Below, piece after piece: positions 16,675 through 23,871 of a DNA stretch of 36,791 nucleotides. Below the pieces are notes generated by a model. It had not been told where the DNA came from. It searched no databases and saw only the letters and a program-made list of their open reading frames with translations. Source of the stretch: CAZSAL01 sp964604825 (GTDB lineage Bacteria > Elusimicrobiota > Elusimicrobia > 2-01-FULL-59-12). The stretch covers positions 1 through 36,791 of the forward strand of contig CAZSAL010000025.1 of assembly GCA_964604825.1 (NCBI GenBank). The letters are read 5' to 3'. How positions within the stretch are numbered: the stretch's first letter is position 1; each line of letters starts with the position of its first letter. Position numbers and translations under genes: made by a program.

Positions 16675-17031
16675 GTCATTCCCGCGGTCGTAAGCGGGAA
16701 TCCAGTGTTAAAGCAGTGTTTTATAAAGGTCATTCCATTTAGGATTGGATTTCTCGATAAGGTCGAGTTTCCATTTTCGATTCCATTTCTTCAGTTGCTT
16801 CTCTCGTGCAATTGCGGAATTCACGTCGCCTGTTTGTTCAAGATAAACCAGTGCATGAACCCGATATTTCTTTGTGAATCCGTCAGCTAGATCATTTTTG
16901 TGTTCATAAACTCTCTTAACGAGATCATTGGTCACACCGGTATAAAGTGTTCCGTTGCGCCTGCTGGCCATTATGTAAACGTAGTAATGTTTCATGTATG
17001 CTGGGTCCCCGATTACGTCCTCGGGGACGAC
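16675..17031. mobile_element. Palindromic element carrying a GIY-YIG gene
   Basis: The left hairpin is GTCATTCCCGC..GCGGGAATCCAG (16675-16705); the right hairpin is CTGGGTCCCCGA..TCGGGGACGAC (17001-17031). The two are inverted relative to each other, with ends GTCAT/ACGAC. The GIY-YIG ORF fills the interior almost exactly: its stop codon is 2 bp from the left hairpin and its start is 5 bp from the right. The element begins 3 bp after the addB-like stop and ends 32 bp before the addA-like start. The same two-hairpin layout without the ORF occurs at 14757, 20089, 23784, 26383 and 29115. Confidence 0.7.
16708..16995 (-). CDS. GIY-YIG endonuclease-like protein
   Basis: 95 residues, ATG at 16995. 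It shows the standard GIY-YIG single-domain pattern: YYVYIMASRRNGTLYTGVTN (the GIY-YIG motifs appear as VYI and LYTG), then LVKRVYEHKND with the conserved Arg and His, and a C-terminal AREKQLKKWNRKWKLDLIEK helix holding the conserved Glu. This is the stand-alone URI/UPF0213-like class, whose cellular role is poorly defined; related domains are nicking endonucleases in repair and in homing elements. It lies between addB-like and addA-like genes, enclosed by inverted hairpins that leave only 2-5 bp around it. That suggests it belongs to the repeat element and not to the addAB operon. All key residues appear present. Confidence 0.9.
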   Translation of the reverse strand: MKHYYVYIMASRRNGTLYTGVTNDLVKRVYEHKNDLADGFTKKYRVHALVYLEQTGDVNSAIAREKQLKKWNRKWKLDLIEKSNPKWNDLYKTLL

Positions 17032-17034
17032 ATC

Positions 17035-20000
17035 CTAAGATAACCGTTCTTCATTCTTCTTCCTTACCGGATCGTGCAGGCTTCTGAATCGCGTGGGCTG
17101 ATGGTTCTTCCGGCATATCGTCTTATAGTCGCACCAGTCGCAGTAAATCTGTCCGAAGTCGTCGCCAGGGCGGATATAGAAACGGCCTTCGCGCACTACG
17201 GACACCAGGCCCTTGATCCCCTCCGCAAGCTTTTTTCCGTACTCTTCCCAGAAATCCGCGCTGATCGAACGCGGCTCTCCGCCTTTTTCCAGCTCCTGCA
17301 GGTTATAGATGGCAACCTCCTGTGCTTTGGCCAATCCGAGATAAACCGGCAACTGCAGGAAGGAACCTTTCATGATCAGGGTTTCGGTTTTGCCGGGCTT
17401 GTCGCGGCCGGTTTTGTAATCCACTACGCGGCGAACGGTTTCGCCTGCCTCCTTTTTTTCGTCCAGGCGGTCGATGCGTCCCTGAAATAAAATGTCGCCA
17501 AGCTGCGGGATTTTGCCGCTGCATTCCATTTCCGTTTCCTTCGGCCAGTATCCGCTTTGTTTAAGCTCCGCAAGATCCCGCTCGAGGAAAGCGCGCAGTC
17601 TGGCGCGTATCGCGTTCTGCGTGGCGAACCAGATCACTGGATAGACTCCGGAATTATCATTTTCGAAAGTTTTGAAGCAAGTGACGCAGGAATGATCGAG
17701 AATTTTCTCCCAATTCGATTCCTCCCCCCTTGAGGGGGAGGAGACAGGTGGGGGGTGCACTCTTCTCTTGTCCCCCCCATCCCGACCTTCCCCCTCCAGG
17801 GGGGAAGGTGATTGTGAAAGCCTTCCATAAAACTCTTCCAGTATTGCATGAATGAGCTTGCCCAGAGCGTCGGAGCCGAGTTCCCCTTCGCGTACGTCTT
17901 CCTCAAGCGGCGCCACATCAAGAACTTTGCGGGCGAAATAGCGGAAGGGACATTCCACGAGTTCTTCCAGCGAGTGCGGCGAAAAGCCTTCCTCAATCAG
18001 GCGGTCTGAAACCGGATTATTCCCGATATTCCCGTCGCGCTCTCCCAGGCCGCCACGGAAATTTTCCGTCTCCAGCTGGGCTTTTTTGAGCGTCTGATAA
18101 ATTTTCCATTCCCATCCCAGAGCTTTGTACAGATCAACCGGATCGCGGCGCTCGCGGTTCAGCGCTAGGGAGACTTCTTTCGGAGTCCAGAATTCAACCG
18201 GAACCGTGAGCCATTTTTCCAGAAAGGTGCGTGGCAGATGATTTTCCTTGAGAGAATTGGCGCTCTGCCATTCCTGAAGGTAAAGCGAGGGAACAAGGGC
18301 CTTGCCCTCTTCATCGGATCGTTGCGTGCTGAGCAGAAGAAAGTCATCGGCAAGCGCGGTTCCAAGATGAAAAAGCAGGCGTTCTTCCTGATAGCCGTCC
18401 ATCTTGCGGCCAAGGCGGCAGCCCAGTACCCCGCTCAGCGCGGACCTGGCTGCATCGGACAGAAAAGGATCTTCGCGGATAAGGCGCGGAAAAGATTTTT
18501 CATTCAGTCCCAGCAAACAAACCGCGCGGAAGCGCATGCCGCGCGCCGCCATGACGTCCAGCACCTGTACCCCGGAATTTTCCGAAGGGGATAACGGCAG
18601 GGCAAGGCGGTCGAGTTTTTCTTCCAGGATTTCGAGAAAATGGCCGCGCGAGACAGGCCGGCCTAAAACGTCCAGTGACGCAAGCGAGCGCACTGCATCT
18701 AAAACGTCCTGCGTACCTGGTACGCAGGGTGCGTTATTTTTGAGCTGCGTACCAGGTACGCAGAGCAGTTCTTCTGCCCAGCGCGCGTGCACGCTCCATG
18801 ACAGCAATGGTTCTCCTCCCCCCTCGAGGGGGAGGATGGAGGTGGGGGGGCCACCCCCCATCCGTACCTTCCCCCTCAAGGGGGGAAGGGATGGATTCCT
18901 TAAAATTTCCCTGGCTTTCTTAATTAAAGGCCAGGCTCCTGCAGGTTCGTTTGCGCCCAGATTGTAAGGGATCTGATTTGCTCCAAAAATTTCGCGTACG
19001 GCAGCCAGATAGGGCGTCAGGCTGCGCGCTGTAAGAGCAATCTCTGAAAAGGGAATGCCCTTCGTTTCCGCCCAGAACCGTATCCTTTTGGCAGCAAGCC
19101 AGACCTCGTCCTGGACCCCTGAGCAGTTCCAGAGCTCTGCTGAACTCCCTCGCCCCTTGGGGGAGAGGGTGGGGGTGAGGGTGAGGGGATCAATACCCTC
19201 ACCCTCGGCTTTCCCTTCTGTCGGCCTCGACCTCTCCCCATAAGGGAGAGGTGGTTTAATATGGCGCTTTAACGTTTCAGTCAAAACTTTTCGTTTTCCT
19301 ATCTTTTGTACTAATGCAGAATCGTTCAGAAGTTTCTCGGCAAAGGCATATGCCGGAGCGCCGGCCTCGTACGGAAAATAGATGCGGGCGTCAGGGTGGG
19401 AAGCCAGGGACAGTACCAGGTCGAGCTGAACCCCGGTCAAATCATAGAAGCCGTACAGGTAAATAACCTTCTGCCGGGCGATAAAGGCATGTTTGGGAGC
19501 GATATCAGCGGCACGGCGGAGCTGGTCAGAAGGGGTACGCAGGCCGTGTTTCTGCAGAACTTCGTAAACCCGGGCGTAAAGCTCAAGGGTCGGAGCGGCT
19601 TCCGGAGCGGAATCGCCAAGCTGTCCCTCAAGCGCCGCTTTCAATGCGTCTACTACACGCGTGCCGGAGTCGCGCAGGTCGCGCAGCGTCTCCGCCAGAG
19701 CGCCGGGCACGCCGCGCGCCAGAGGTTTTCCCGGAGAGTGCAGGAAACTGCGATTAATGAATTCCGTCGGGCCGCGTCCTTCGAGGAGGTCGCGGATGAT
19801 TTCCGTATAAAGCGCGGGTTCTCCGATCACCCGGTCATCCGTAGGAGCGCGGTCCTCAAGCAGGCGTTCTGCCAGAGCGTAAAAGGTCAGGCAGTGGATG
19901 TTGAAATAAGCCGCCCTCTCAGCCAACTGACGTTGCAGGCGATCCAGGAGACGCGCCGATGGTGAAAGGACCAGCAGAGGAGCAAGTGGATCAGCTTTCT

Positions 20001-20070
20001 TGGCTGTCGCAATTTCGTCGAGCAGAGAGGCTTCGAGGGCGCGATAGGAACCGGTGATCAGTTGGAACAT
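17035..20070 (-). CDS. addB: AddB-like PD-(D/E)XK nuclease subunit
   Basis: 1011 residues from the ATG at 20070. A 25-codon longer frame exists, but those codons come from the repeat at 20089 (MIRKPGPIYG...), so the shorter start is preferred. The C-terminus has the RecB-family nuclease motif GRIDRLD...VVDYKTG and the AddB-type iron-sulphur cysteines: one in VECPFRYFA (about 706) and C977, C980, C986 in YCDWCDYKTIC. The N-terminus (FQLITGSYRALE) lacks a Walker A lysine, as in AddB variants without ATPase function. It would pair with the AddA-like protein encoded downstream. Four repeats are in frame at about 273-309, 393-420, 436-454 and 754-784, none within the nuclease core. The identification rests on the nuclease and cluster motifs and the neighbour. 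Confidence 0.85.
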   Translation of the reverse strand: MFQLITGSYRALEASLLDEIATAKKADPLAPLLVLSPSARLLDRLQRQLAERAAYFNIHCLTFYALAERLLEDRAPTDDRVIGEPALYTEIIRDLLEGRGPTEFINRSFLHSPGKPLARGVPGALAETLRDLRDSGTRVVDALKAALEGQLGDSAPEAAPTLELYARVYEVLQKHGLRTPSDQLRRAADIAPKHAFIARQKVIYLYGFYDLTGVQLDLVLSLASHPDARIYFPYEAGAPAYAFAEKLLNDSALVQKIGKRKVLTETLKRHIKPPLPYGERSRPTEGKAEGEGIDPLTLTPTLSPKGRGSSAELWNCSGVQDEVWLAAKRIRFWAETKGIPFSEIALTARSLTPYLAAVREIFGANQIPYNLGANEPAGAWPLIKKAREILRNPSLPPLRGKVRMGGGPPTSILPLEGGGEPLLSWSVHARWAEELLCVPGTQLKNNAPCVPGTQDVLDAVRSLASLDVLGRPVSRGHFLEILEEKLDRLALPLSPSENSGVQVLDVMAARGMRFRAVCLLGLNEKSFPRLIREDPFLSDAARSALSGVLGCRLGRKMDGYQEERLLFHLGTALADDFLLLSTQRSDEEGKALVPSLYLQEWQSANSLKENHLPRTFLEKWLTVPVEFWTPKEVSLALNRERRDPVDLYKALGWEWKIYQTLKKAQLETENFRGGLGERDGNIGNNPVSDRLIEEGFSPHSLEELVECPFRYFARKVLDVAPLEEDVREGELGSDALGKLIHAILEEFYGRLSQSPSPLEGEGRDGGDKRRVHPPPVSSPSRGEESNWEKILDHSCVTCFKTFENDNSGVYPVIWFATQNAIRARLRAFLERDLAELKQSGYWPKETEMECSGKIPQLGDILFQGRIDRLDEKKEAGETVRRVVDYKTGRDKPGKTETLIMKGSFLQLPVYLGLAKAQEVAIYNLQELEKGGEPRSISADFWEEYGKKLAEGIKGLVSVVREGRFYIRPGDDFGQIYCDWCDYKTICRKNHQPTRFRSLHDPVRKKNEERLS
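17721..17810. repeat. In-frame palindromic repeat in addB (CCCCTTGAGGGGG family)
   Basis: CCTCCCCCCTTGAGGGGGAG and TTCCCCCTCCAGGGGGGAAG arms flank GGTGGGGGGTGC. It encodes SPLEGEGRDGG and PPPVSSPSRGEE between the first cluster cysteine and the nuclease motif. Confidence 0.85.
18709..18763. repeat. Pair of CTGCGTACC(T/A)GGTACGCAG palindromes in addB
   Basis: Two 19-bp palindromes, at 18709-18727 and 18745-18763, are inverted copies of one another, separated by 17 bases. They encode the peptide CVPGTQ twice. This is a different family from the neighbours. Confidence 0.85.
18812..18894. repeat. In-frame palindromic repeat in addB (CCCCTCGAGGGGG family)
   Basis: CTCCTCCCCCCTCGAGGGGG and TTCCCCCTCAAGGGGGGAAG hairpins enclose GGTGGGGGGGCCACCCCCC. 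It encodes SLPPLRGKVRMGGGPPTSIL. The same family as at 15100 and 17721. Confidence 0.85.
19146..19254. repeat. In-frame palindromic repeat in addB (CTCTCCC/GGGAGAG family)
   Basis: CTCCCTCGCCCCTTGGGGGAG...GTGAGGGTGAGGGG faces CCCTCACCCTC...CTCTCCCCATAAGGGAGAG. It encodes LTLTPTLSPKGRG and PPLPYGERSRP. It resembles the 25205 repeat in leuS. Confidence 0.85.
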
Positions 20071-20088
20071 AAAGTTAACACTTATGCT

Positions 20089-20154
20089 GTCGTCCCGGCA
20101 GGCCGTAGGCCGGGATCCATATATGGGCCCCGGTTTACGAATCACCGGGGCGAC
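20089..20154. repeat. Intergenic two-hairpin element (GTCGT...GCGAC)
   Basis: GTCGTCCCGGC..GCCGGGATCCA, then CCCCGGTTTACGAATCACCGGGGCGAC; 66 bp between murJ and the addB-like gene. The form matches the element holding the GIY-YIG gene but without an ORF. Confidence 0.85.
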
Positions 20155-20163
20155 GAATTTTAT

Positions 20164-21747
20164 TTAGGCGGCGTCCACTTCTTCAACGGGGTGCTGGCGC
20201 GAGAGCATAGCCCAGAAGGGCGTCCATTCCTCCATACGCAGGAGATAGGCGGTTGCCAGATAAAGCATGGATCCTCCGGCGATGGCTGCTGAAAGGCGGA
20301 AGTAAACCTGCCGCGTTCCTCCAGCATGCATGACGAGATGGCAGAAAACGGCCATCAGCGCGCTGCCTGTAAGCGATTTCAATAATGTGCGCCCGATGCG
20401 GCGGCCTCCGAGAAGCCCGAGGCGTTTTCTAAGCAGAAGGAACAGGGTGACTGCATTCACCCAGGAAGCCGTTGCCGTGGCAAGAGCCAGTCCGCCCACT
20501 CCCATGGAAGTAAATTTGATGAAGACCACGTTCAGGACTACGTTGATGCATACGCAGCTGATGGCTATGCGCACGGGGATTTTCGTGTTCTGAAAGGCGT
20601 AAAAACCTCCGGCCAGAATCTTCACTGCGGCGTAGGCGAAAAGACCGACGGAGAAATACATCAGGGCCTGGTTCGTTATCGCAGTAGCGTGCGCGGAAAA
20701 CCGTCCATGCTGGAAAAGCACCTGGACTATCGGATGTCCCAGCACAATCAAACCGACGGTCGCGGGTACGATCATGAAAAGCGTCAGCCTGAGCGCGAAG
20801 TTCAGCGTTTCCTTGACCTCTCCTATATTCCCCCGGGCGACGCTCGCGGACATGGAGGGCAGCGCTACCTGCGAAAGCGCAATGCCGAAAAGCGCGAGCG
20901 GCAGCTGCATGACGCGATTGGAATAATAAAGCGCGGTGTTCGAGCCGATTGCGAGGAAGGACGCGCAGATCGTGTCGACAAAGGCGTTGATCTGGTCCGC
21001 GGCCGTGCCGATCGTTGCTGGTACCATCAGTTTCCCTACGCGGCGTACGCCTTCGTGCTTCGGTTTCCAGTCCCACTTCAGGTTGTATCCCTTCTCCAGC
21101 AGGGCAGGGATATGGATGAAGAACTGGCTGAACCCGCCCAGAGTGACGCTGATCGCCAGACCGATGATCTGGTTATTCGGCGATACGAATGCGGCGATCA
21201 TGTAGATGTAGGCCACCTCCGCCACGCTCAGACACGCAGGGGCCATAGCGGGAAGGAAGAATGATCCGAAGGAATTCAGCACACCCGTAAGCAGAGCAGC
21301 CAGACAAATGAACAGGATGAAAGGAAACATGTAGCGGGTCAGGGTAACGGTCAGGGCAAACCTCTCAGGCGTGCGCTCGAATCCCATGGCCGTGAACATG
21401 GTGATCTGTTTGGCGAAAACCACGCCGAGCACGGTGATCACCAGAAGCACTACGGTCAGCGTGGTGAACATGATGTTCAAAAAGCGCTGCGTCTCTTCCT
21501 TGCCGTGCTTTTCCAGATATTCGGAAAATACTGGGATGAAGGATACGGAAAGCGCGCCTTCTCCGAGGAGACGCCGGAGCAGATTGGAAATGCGGAAAGC
21601 GACGTAGAAGGCGTCCGCCGCCGCTCCTGCGCCGAAGAAATTAGCTACGACAGTATCGCGCGCGTAACCCAGGAGACGCGAAAGCATGGTCGCGCCGGTG
21701 AATATTCCGGCAGAGCGGGCAAGTCGATGATGGTTAGGTTTTTGCAT
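20164..21747 (-). CDS. murJ: Lipid II flippase MurJ
   Basis: 527 residues with 13-14 hydrophobic segments throughout. Family signature: ARSAGIFTGATMLSRLLGYA, then RDTVVANFFGAGAAADAFYV and FRISNLLRRLLGEGALSVSF, the MviN/MurJ N-terminus in which the arginines line the central cavity. Length is typical for the family (about 500-530). MurJ is an inner-membrane MOP-superfamily transporter that moves the peptidoglycan precursor lipid II to the periplasm. The gene is divergent from rpsT; its start overlaps the rpsT -35 region. It is followed by the addB-like gene with a repeat element in between, so co-transcription is possible. Confidence 0.95.
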   Translation of the reverse strand: MQKPNHHRLARSAGIFTGATMLSRLLGYARDTVVANFFGAGAAADAFYVAFRISNLLRRLLGEGALSVSFIPVFSEYLEKHGKEETQRFLNIMFTTLTVVLLVITVLGVVFAKQITMFTAMGFERTPERFALTVTLTRYMFPFILFICLAALLTGVLNSFGSFFLPAMAPACLSVAEVAYIYMIAAFVSPNNQIIGLAISVTLGGFSQFFIHIPALLEKGYNLKWDWKPKHEGVRRVGKLMVPATIGTAADQINAFVDTICASFLAIGSNTALYYSNRVMQLPLALFGIALSQVALPSMSASVARGNIGEVKETLNFALRLTLFMIVPATVGLIVLGHPIVQVLFQHGRFSAHATAITNQALMYFSVGLFAYAAVKILAGGFYAFQNTKIPVRIAISCVCINVVLNVVFIKFTSMGVGGLALATATASWVNAVTLFLLLRKRLGLLGGRRIGRTLLKSLTGSALMAVFCHLVMHAGGTRQVYFRLSAAIAGGSMLYLATAYLLRMEEWTPFWAMLSRQHPVEEVDAA

Positions 21748-21770
21748 TTTCCCGTCAGGTTTTATACGAT
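21742..21770 (+). promoter_or_regulatory. Candidate sigma-70 promoter of rpsT
   Basis: TTGCAT (21742-21747) and TACGAT (21765-21770) are separated by 17 bp, 50 bp upstream of the rpsT start. The -35 overlaps the start codon of the divergent murJ. Confidence 0.5.
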
Positions 21771-21820
21771 ACTAATTCTTCAAAAAGGACGCAATTTTCC
21801 GATTAACAAAGGGAGTTTTT

Positions 21821-22126
21821 ATGGCGAAGTTGAAGACAGGACGTCACACCTCAGGTATCAAGGCGCACCGTCAGGCTGTTACTCATGCCGAGGCTAATAC
21901 TGTTTTGCGCAGCAAAATCCACAGTCTTTCCCGTAAGGTTGAAGCTGCAATCGTGGCGAAGGATTCAAAGGCAGCGCACGAAGCGCTCAATGAGGCGTTT
22001 GCCTCATGGGATAAGGCCGCGAAAACCGGATTGATTCATACTAATGCCGCTTCCCGCACCAAGTCCCGTCTGTCCAAACGTGTGCGCGCGTTAGAACCTG
22101 CAAAACCGCAAGGTAAGCAGGGTTAA
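21821..22126 (+). CDS. rpsT: 30S ribosomal protein S20
   Basis: 101 residues, ATG preceded by AAAGGGAG. Typical lysine/arginine/alanine-rich S20 sequence: HTSGIKAHRQAV, NTVLRSKIHSLSRKVEAAI, LNEAFASWDKAAKTGLIH and NAASRTKSRLSKRV, forming the three-helix bundle that binds 16S rRNA in the small subunit. It is the only plus-strand gene in this part of the window. Its last 36 bp overlap the convergent end of holA, so the two transcripts share a short antisense region. Confidence 0.95.
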   Translation: MAKLKTGRHTSGIKAHRQAVTHAEANTVLRSKIHSLSRKVEAAIVAKDSKAAHEALNEAFASWDKAAKTGLIHTNAASRTKSRLSKRVRALEPAKPQGKQG

Positions 22127-23098
22127 CGCCATCTCCGGGTTTTCTTTTCCAGTCTTTATGGAGGCGTCCGCCTCCACGCAGGCCGTCAGCCCTTCCATCA
22201 AATCATTTTCTGAATAGCCGTTCAGATCGTGGAAAAATTGGTTTTCTTCCCCCCTGCGGAGGCGAAATCTCGCTGCAAGGGCTTGAGGGCTATCTCCCGA
22301 GTTCTTGGCAGTGAGCCAGTCCCGCACCGCGCCGGAAAGCATGGCCAGCAGACGGATCGGTTCTTCGTTCTGCTGCAGCAGGTGCTTGAGCAGAGCTACC
22401 GCTTCTTTGCCCTTCCTCTGACGGATTCTTGCCAGCCATTCGTAGGGCGATAAAGCTTTGTCATAGCCAAACGCGGCCTGCACATCTTCGATACCTATGT
22501 CCGGCCTCTCACCGACGAAACAGGAAGCCTTCTGAAGCTCCTGATCCAGGAGACGAAGGCCCTCACCCGCCTGCTGCACAAGCCATGCAGCCGCGTCTTG
22601 GGATATGGTTTTGCCACAAGTTTTGGCGCGGCTCATCAGCCAGCGCTGCGCAGCCTCGGGAAAAAGCGGCCAGAAGATTACGACCTGCCCCTTCTCCGAT
22701 ACCGCCTCAAGAAGCGGGCGGTTGATATCGTCGCGTCGCCATTCTTTCAGCCAGGTGAAGACAAGATAAGTGCTGGAAGGAAGATCGGAAAGAGCCTGGG
22801 AAATTGCCGTACGATCGCCGGAAGCTATTTCTCCGGCGTTGCGGACAACTACGAGGCGGCTGGCTCCCAGGAAGGGCACAGTACGGCAAATCTGGATAAT
22901 TTCATCGAAAGATATTGAGTCCGCGTCCAGTTGATCGTAATTGAGGCTGGCGTCTTCGCCTTTGAGGACGTGTGCGACGTATTTCTTAACCGCTTCGTCA
23001 ATAAGGAAATCTTCCGGTCCGGCGAAAAAATAAAGCCTGTCCCATTTGCCGCGCGACCATGCAGAAAGCAGATCGTCCGCTTTAACAGGCGCGCCCAT
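22091..23098 (-). CDS. holA: DNA polymerase III delta subunit
   Basis: 335 residues. HolA features: LYFFAGPEDFLIDEAVKKY (the start of the AAA+ domain that lacks a functional Walker A), a central ASYLVFTWLKEWRRDD-like segment and a C-terminal collar domain with AVALLKHLLQQNEEPIRLLAML (about residues 228-250), which is the common HolA pattern. The delta subunit opens the beta sliding clamp in the clamp loader. The gene starts 8 bp after the lptE stop, in the same operon. Its end overlaps convergent rpsT by 36 bp. Confidence 0.9.
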   Translation of the reverse strand: MGAPVKADDLLSAWSRGKWDRLYFFAGPEDFLIDEAVKKYVAHVLKGEDASLNYDQLDADSISFDEIIQICRTVPFLGASRLVVVRNAGEIASGDRTAISQALSDLPSSTYLVFTWLKEWRRDDINRPLLEAVSEKGQVVIFWPLFPEAAQRWLMSRAKTCGKTISQDAAAWLVQQAGEGLRLLDQELQKASCFVGERPDIGIEDVQAAFGYDKALSPYEWLARIRQRKGKEAVALLKHLLQQNEEPIRLLAMLSGAVRDWLTAKNSGDSPQALAARFRLRRGEENQFFHDLNGYSENDLMEGLTACVEADASIKTGKENPEMALTLLTLRFCRF

Positions 23099-23106
23099 AG
23101 GGCAGC

Positions 23107-23763
23107 TTAATAGGGAACGCCGGTAGGCGAAGGACTGGTGGGTCCTTCCGGCATGGGCGGGGGGTTGGCGTTGTTCTGCGGAGCGTTGATGTCGTACTGG
23201 TCGGGCGAAGTCCGCGGGACCGCTTTTTCCGACGTGCCGGTTACGGTGCCGAACCCTTCAATGGTGCGGGTACGGATGTCGCGCGACATCTGGTCCCATA
23301 TGGTCTGCTGCGCTTCATCTTCGGTCAGGGCGCCGGGAAGGTTGGATGAAGCGACATAATAGCGCAACTCCCCGGTCATGTTTGATTCTTTCCAGAGAGT
23401 CTGGTTTTTGACCTTGTCGTAAAAAGTGACATCCACGAGTATCCAGAGCTTGTACTGAGTAGGGACATGGTTGGAATCGTAAGTTAAAGGCTCAAGAATG
23501 TAGCGGGTTATATCGCCGATGAGAACACCGTCGGCCTGATCTTCGGTAGTGATCTGATAACGGCCGTCGCGGTTGAATTCATCCTGCACAGCCAGAGTCA
23601 GTTTGTCTTCAAGGCCGTACTGCTGCGTGTGATTCGAGAAAGGACGGACCGCGAGTTTTTTAATGTATTGCGGCAGAATCTGCGGCGCAGGGTTGTAATA
23701 ATATTTGGAACAGCCGGCGAAAACGAGAGCAGCGGCGGCAGTAAGCAGGAAAATCTTTTTCAT
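23107..23763 (-). CDS. lptE: LptE-like LPS-assembly lipoprotein
   Basis: 218 residues from the ATG at 23763 (AGAGGTT upstream). The longer frame's first residues come from outside the gene, and MKKIFLLTAAAALVFAGC is a proper lipoprotein signal (lipobox VFAGC). The mature region has the LptE/RlpB pattern: PQYIKKLAVRPFSNHTQQYG, LEDKLTLAVQDEFNRDGRYQ, ADGVLIGDITRYILEPL and WILVDVTFYDK. LptE plugs the LptD barrel in the outer membrane, where LPS is inserted. The C-terminus has a Pro/Asn-rich tail (NAPQNNANPPPMPEGP) that is not part of the core fold. It lies between leuS and holA, a common gene order. Confidence 0.85.
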   Translation of the reverse strand: MKKIFLLTAAAALVFAGCSKYYYNPAPQILPQYIKKLAVRPFSNHTQQYGLEDKLTLAVQDEFNRDGRYQITTEDQADGVLIGDITRYILEPLTYDSNHVPTQYKLWILVDVTFYDKVKNQTLWKESNMTGELRYYVASSNLPGALTEDEAQQTIWDQMSRDIRTRTIEGFGTVTGTSEKAVPRTSPDQYDINAPQNNANPPPMPEGPTSPSPTGVPY

Positions 23764-23783
23764 ATAAGAACCTCTGGCTTGTT

Positions 23784-23866
23784 GTCGCCCCGGCATTGTG
23801 TTGGCCGGGGTCCATCATAAGGGCCTTTTATTGTATGGGTCCCGGCTTACGGCCTGCCGGGACGAC
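23784..23866. repeat. Intergenic two-hairpin element (GTCGC...ACGAC)
   Basis: GTCGCCCCGGC..GCCGGGGTCCA and GGGTCCCGGC..GCCGGGACGAC, 83 bp between leuS and lptE. The hairpin design matches the other copies, with 23 bp between the arms. Confidence 0.85.
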
Positions 23867-23871
23867 GAAGT

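Noticed and set aside
20071..20145. Longer N-terminus of the addB-like protein
   Set aside because: Those 25 codons are a translation of the repeat element at 20089, and the homologous start is FQLITGSYRALE.
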